From Zetaproteobacteria bacterium (GTDB lineage Bacteria; Pseudomonadota; Zetaproteobacteria; Mariprofundales; Mariprofundaceae), in NCBI GenBank assembly GCA_021545665.1, contig JAJRTX010000065.1, positions 1 through 16,070 of the forward strand: DNA of 16,070 bases, in the 5' to 3' direction. This document shows, piece by piece, positions 15,578 through 16,070 of the stretch. Every line of letters starts with the position of its first letter. The stretch's first letter is position 1. The position numbers and the translations under genes are program-made. The notes beneath the pieces were generated by a model. That model saw only the letters and a program-made list of their open reading frames with translations. It was not told the origin of the DNA and searched no databases.

Positions 15578-16070
15578 ATGTCTGATGCTATAGAATCCAG
15601 GATGCAAAAGTCAATCGTGGCACTAAAATCAGAGCTGGCGACGATTCGGACAGGGCGTGCCAATGCGGCTTTGCTTGATCATGTACGGGTCTCTTACTAT
15701 GGCTCTGAAGTGCCGATGTCACAGGTTGGTAACATTTCGGTGCCGGAACCGCGGATGTTGGTGATTTCGCCCTGGGACAAATCGATTCTGGGTGATGTCG
15801 AAAAAGCGATTTTGAAATCTGATCTGGGTCTGACACCCAGCAATGATGGTGAACTGGTACGTATTGTGCTGCCGGAATTGACAGAAGAGCGTCGTAAAGA
15901 ACTGGTTAAGCAGGTGAAAGCCACTGGTGAAATGGCCAAGGTTGCGGTTCGTAATATTCGGCGAGATGCCAATGAAGATACTAAAAACCAACTGAAAGAT
16001 GACAATCTTTCAGAGGATGAAAGCAAACGCGAACATGATCGCATTCAGAAAATAACAGACCAGTTTGTCG
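15578..16070 (+). CDS. frr: Ribosome recycling factor, 3' end outside window
   Basis: RRF works with EF-G to split the ribosome after termination. The 164 visible codons start with MSDAIESRMQKSIVAL and continue through LATIRTGRANAALLDHVRVSYYG, the conserved surface of domain I, with VPEPRMLVISPWDKS and LGLTPSNDGELVRI in domain II. LTEERRKELVKQVK and VAVRNIRRDAN are also hallmarks. About 20 residues of the usual 185 are missing past 16070. ATG 15578 has an excellent Shine-Dalgarno GGGAGG (15566-15571) 6 nt upstream, lying inside the end of pyrH. It is one base after the pyrH stop. Confidence 0.95.
   Translation, partial: MSDAIESRMQKSIVALKSELATIRTGRANAALLDHVRVSYYGSEVPMSQVGNISVPEPRMLVISPWDKSILGDVEKAILKSDLGLTPSNDGELVRIVLPELTEERRKELVKQVKATGEMAKVAVRNIRRDANEDTKNQLKDDNLSEDESKREHDRIQKITDQFV

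Noticed and set aside
15697..16044. 115-codon minus-strand frame opposite frr
   Set aside because: Serine- and arginine-rich antisense shadow of the ribosome recycling factor gene, which is clearly real.
1..16070. Defence, phage, CRISPR or mobile cassette
   Set aside because: All long genes are recognisable housekeeping or envelope functions in conserved contexts; no spaced direct-repeat array, transposase, integrase or toxin-antitoxin pair was found.

Overview
The window is about 16 kb of ordinary chromosomal DNA from a Gram-negative bacterium, most likely a proteobacterium. This rests on the lipid A flippase msbA, an AMIN-domain periplasmic amidase, SPOR-type and ManC proteins, and the order rpsB-tsf-pyrH-frr, which is widespread in proteobacteria. 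Base composition looks moderate and even, with no obviously foreign block. I cannot fix the genus; a marine or freshwater lineage such as the Zetaproteobacteria is a guess. No rRNA, tRNA, CRISPR array, insertion sequence, phage or defence gene was recognised.

Layout. Bases 1-162 hold the C-terminal end of an unidentified reading frame. After about 345 bp without a clear gene comes a predicted 29-residue leader ORF with a very good ribosome-binding site. It overlaps the start of an NTT-like (ATP/ADP translocase-like) membrane transporter (508-1815). Next is manC (1945-3357), which supplies GDP-mannose for polysaccharide. After a REP-like palindrome (about 3442-3507) comes a tightly packed envelope cluster: a secreted N-acetylmuramoyl-L-alanine amidase, msbA and a DUF374 acyltransferase-like gene, each overlapping the previous one by 4 bp (3576-7269).

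The minus strand from 9867 down to 7257 carries argC, a gamma-class carbonic anhydrase and a Ppx/GppA phosphatase, probably one transcript. The phosphatase gene overlaps the acyltransferase gene tail to tail by 13 bp. carA (10141-11256) diverges from argC across 273 bp and, unusually compared with many bacteria, is not followed by carB. Its downstream neighbour is a convergent gene for a membrane-anchored protein with SPOR-like repeats (11258-11935). A M50 site-2-protease-like rhomboid-unrelated membrane metalloprotease follows (12242-12904).

The right end is the translation and nucleotide operon rpsB-tsf-pyrH-frr (13107 to beyond 16070), with a structured 5' leader that may be the S2 autoregulatory RNA. 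frr is cut by the window edge.

Taken together, the left half serves the cell envelope (mannose activation, peptidoglycan hydrolysis, lipid A export, acyl transfer), the middle serves arginine and carbamoyl-phosphate synthesis and phosphate or CO2 housekeeping, and the right serves translation and UMP phosphorylation. I do not see a convincing undescribed system. The points most worth checking are the overlapping leader ORF, the NTT-like transporter, the SPOR-like protein, the REP-like element and the rpsB leader.
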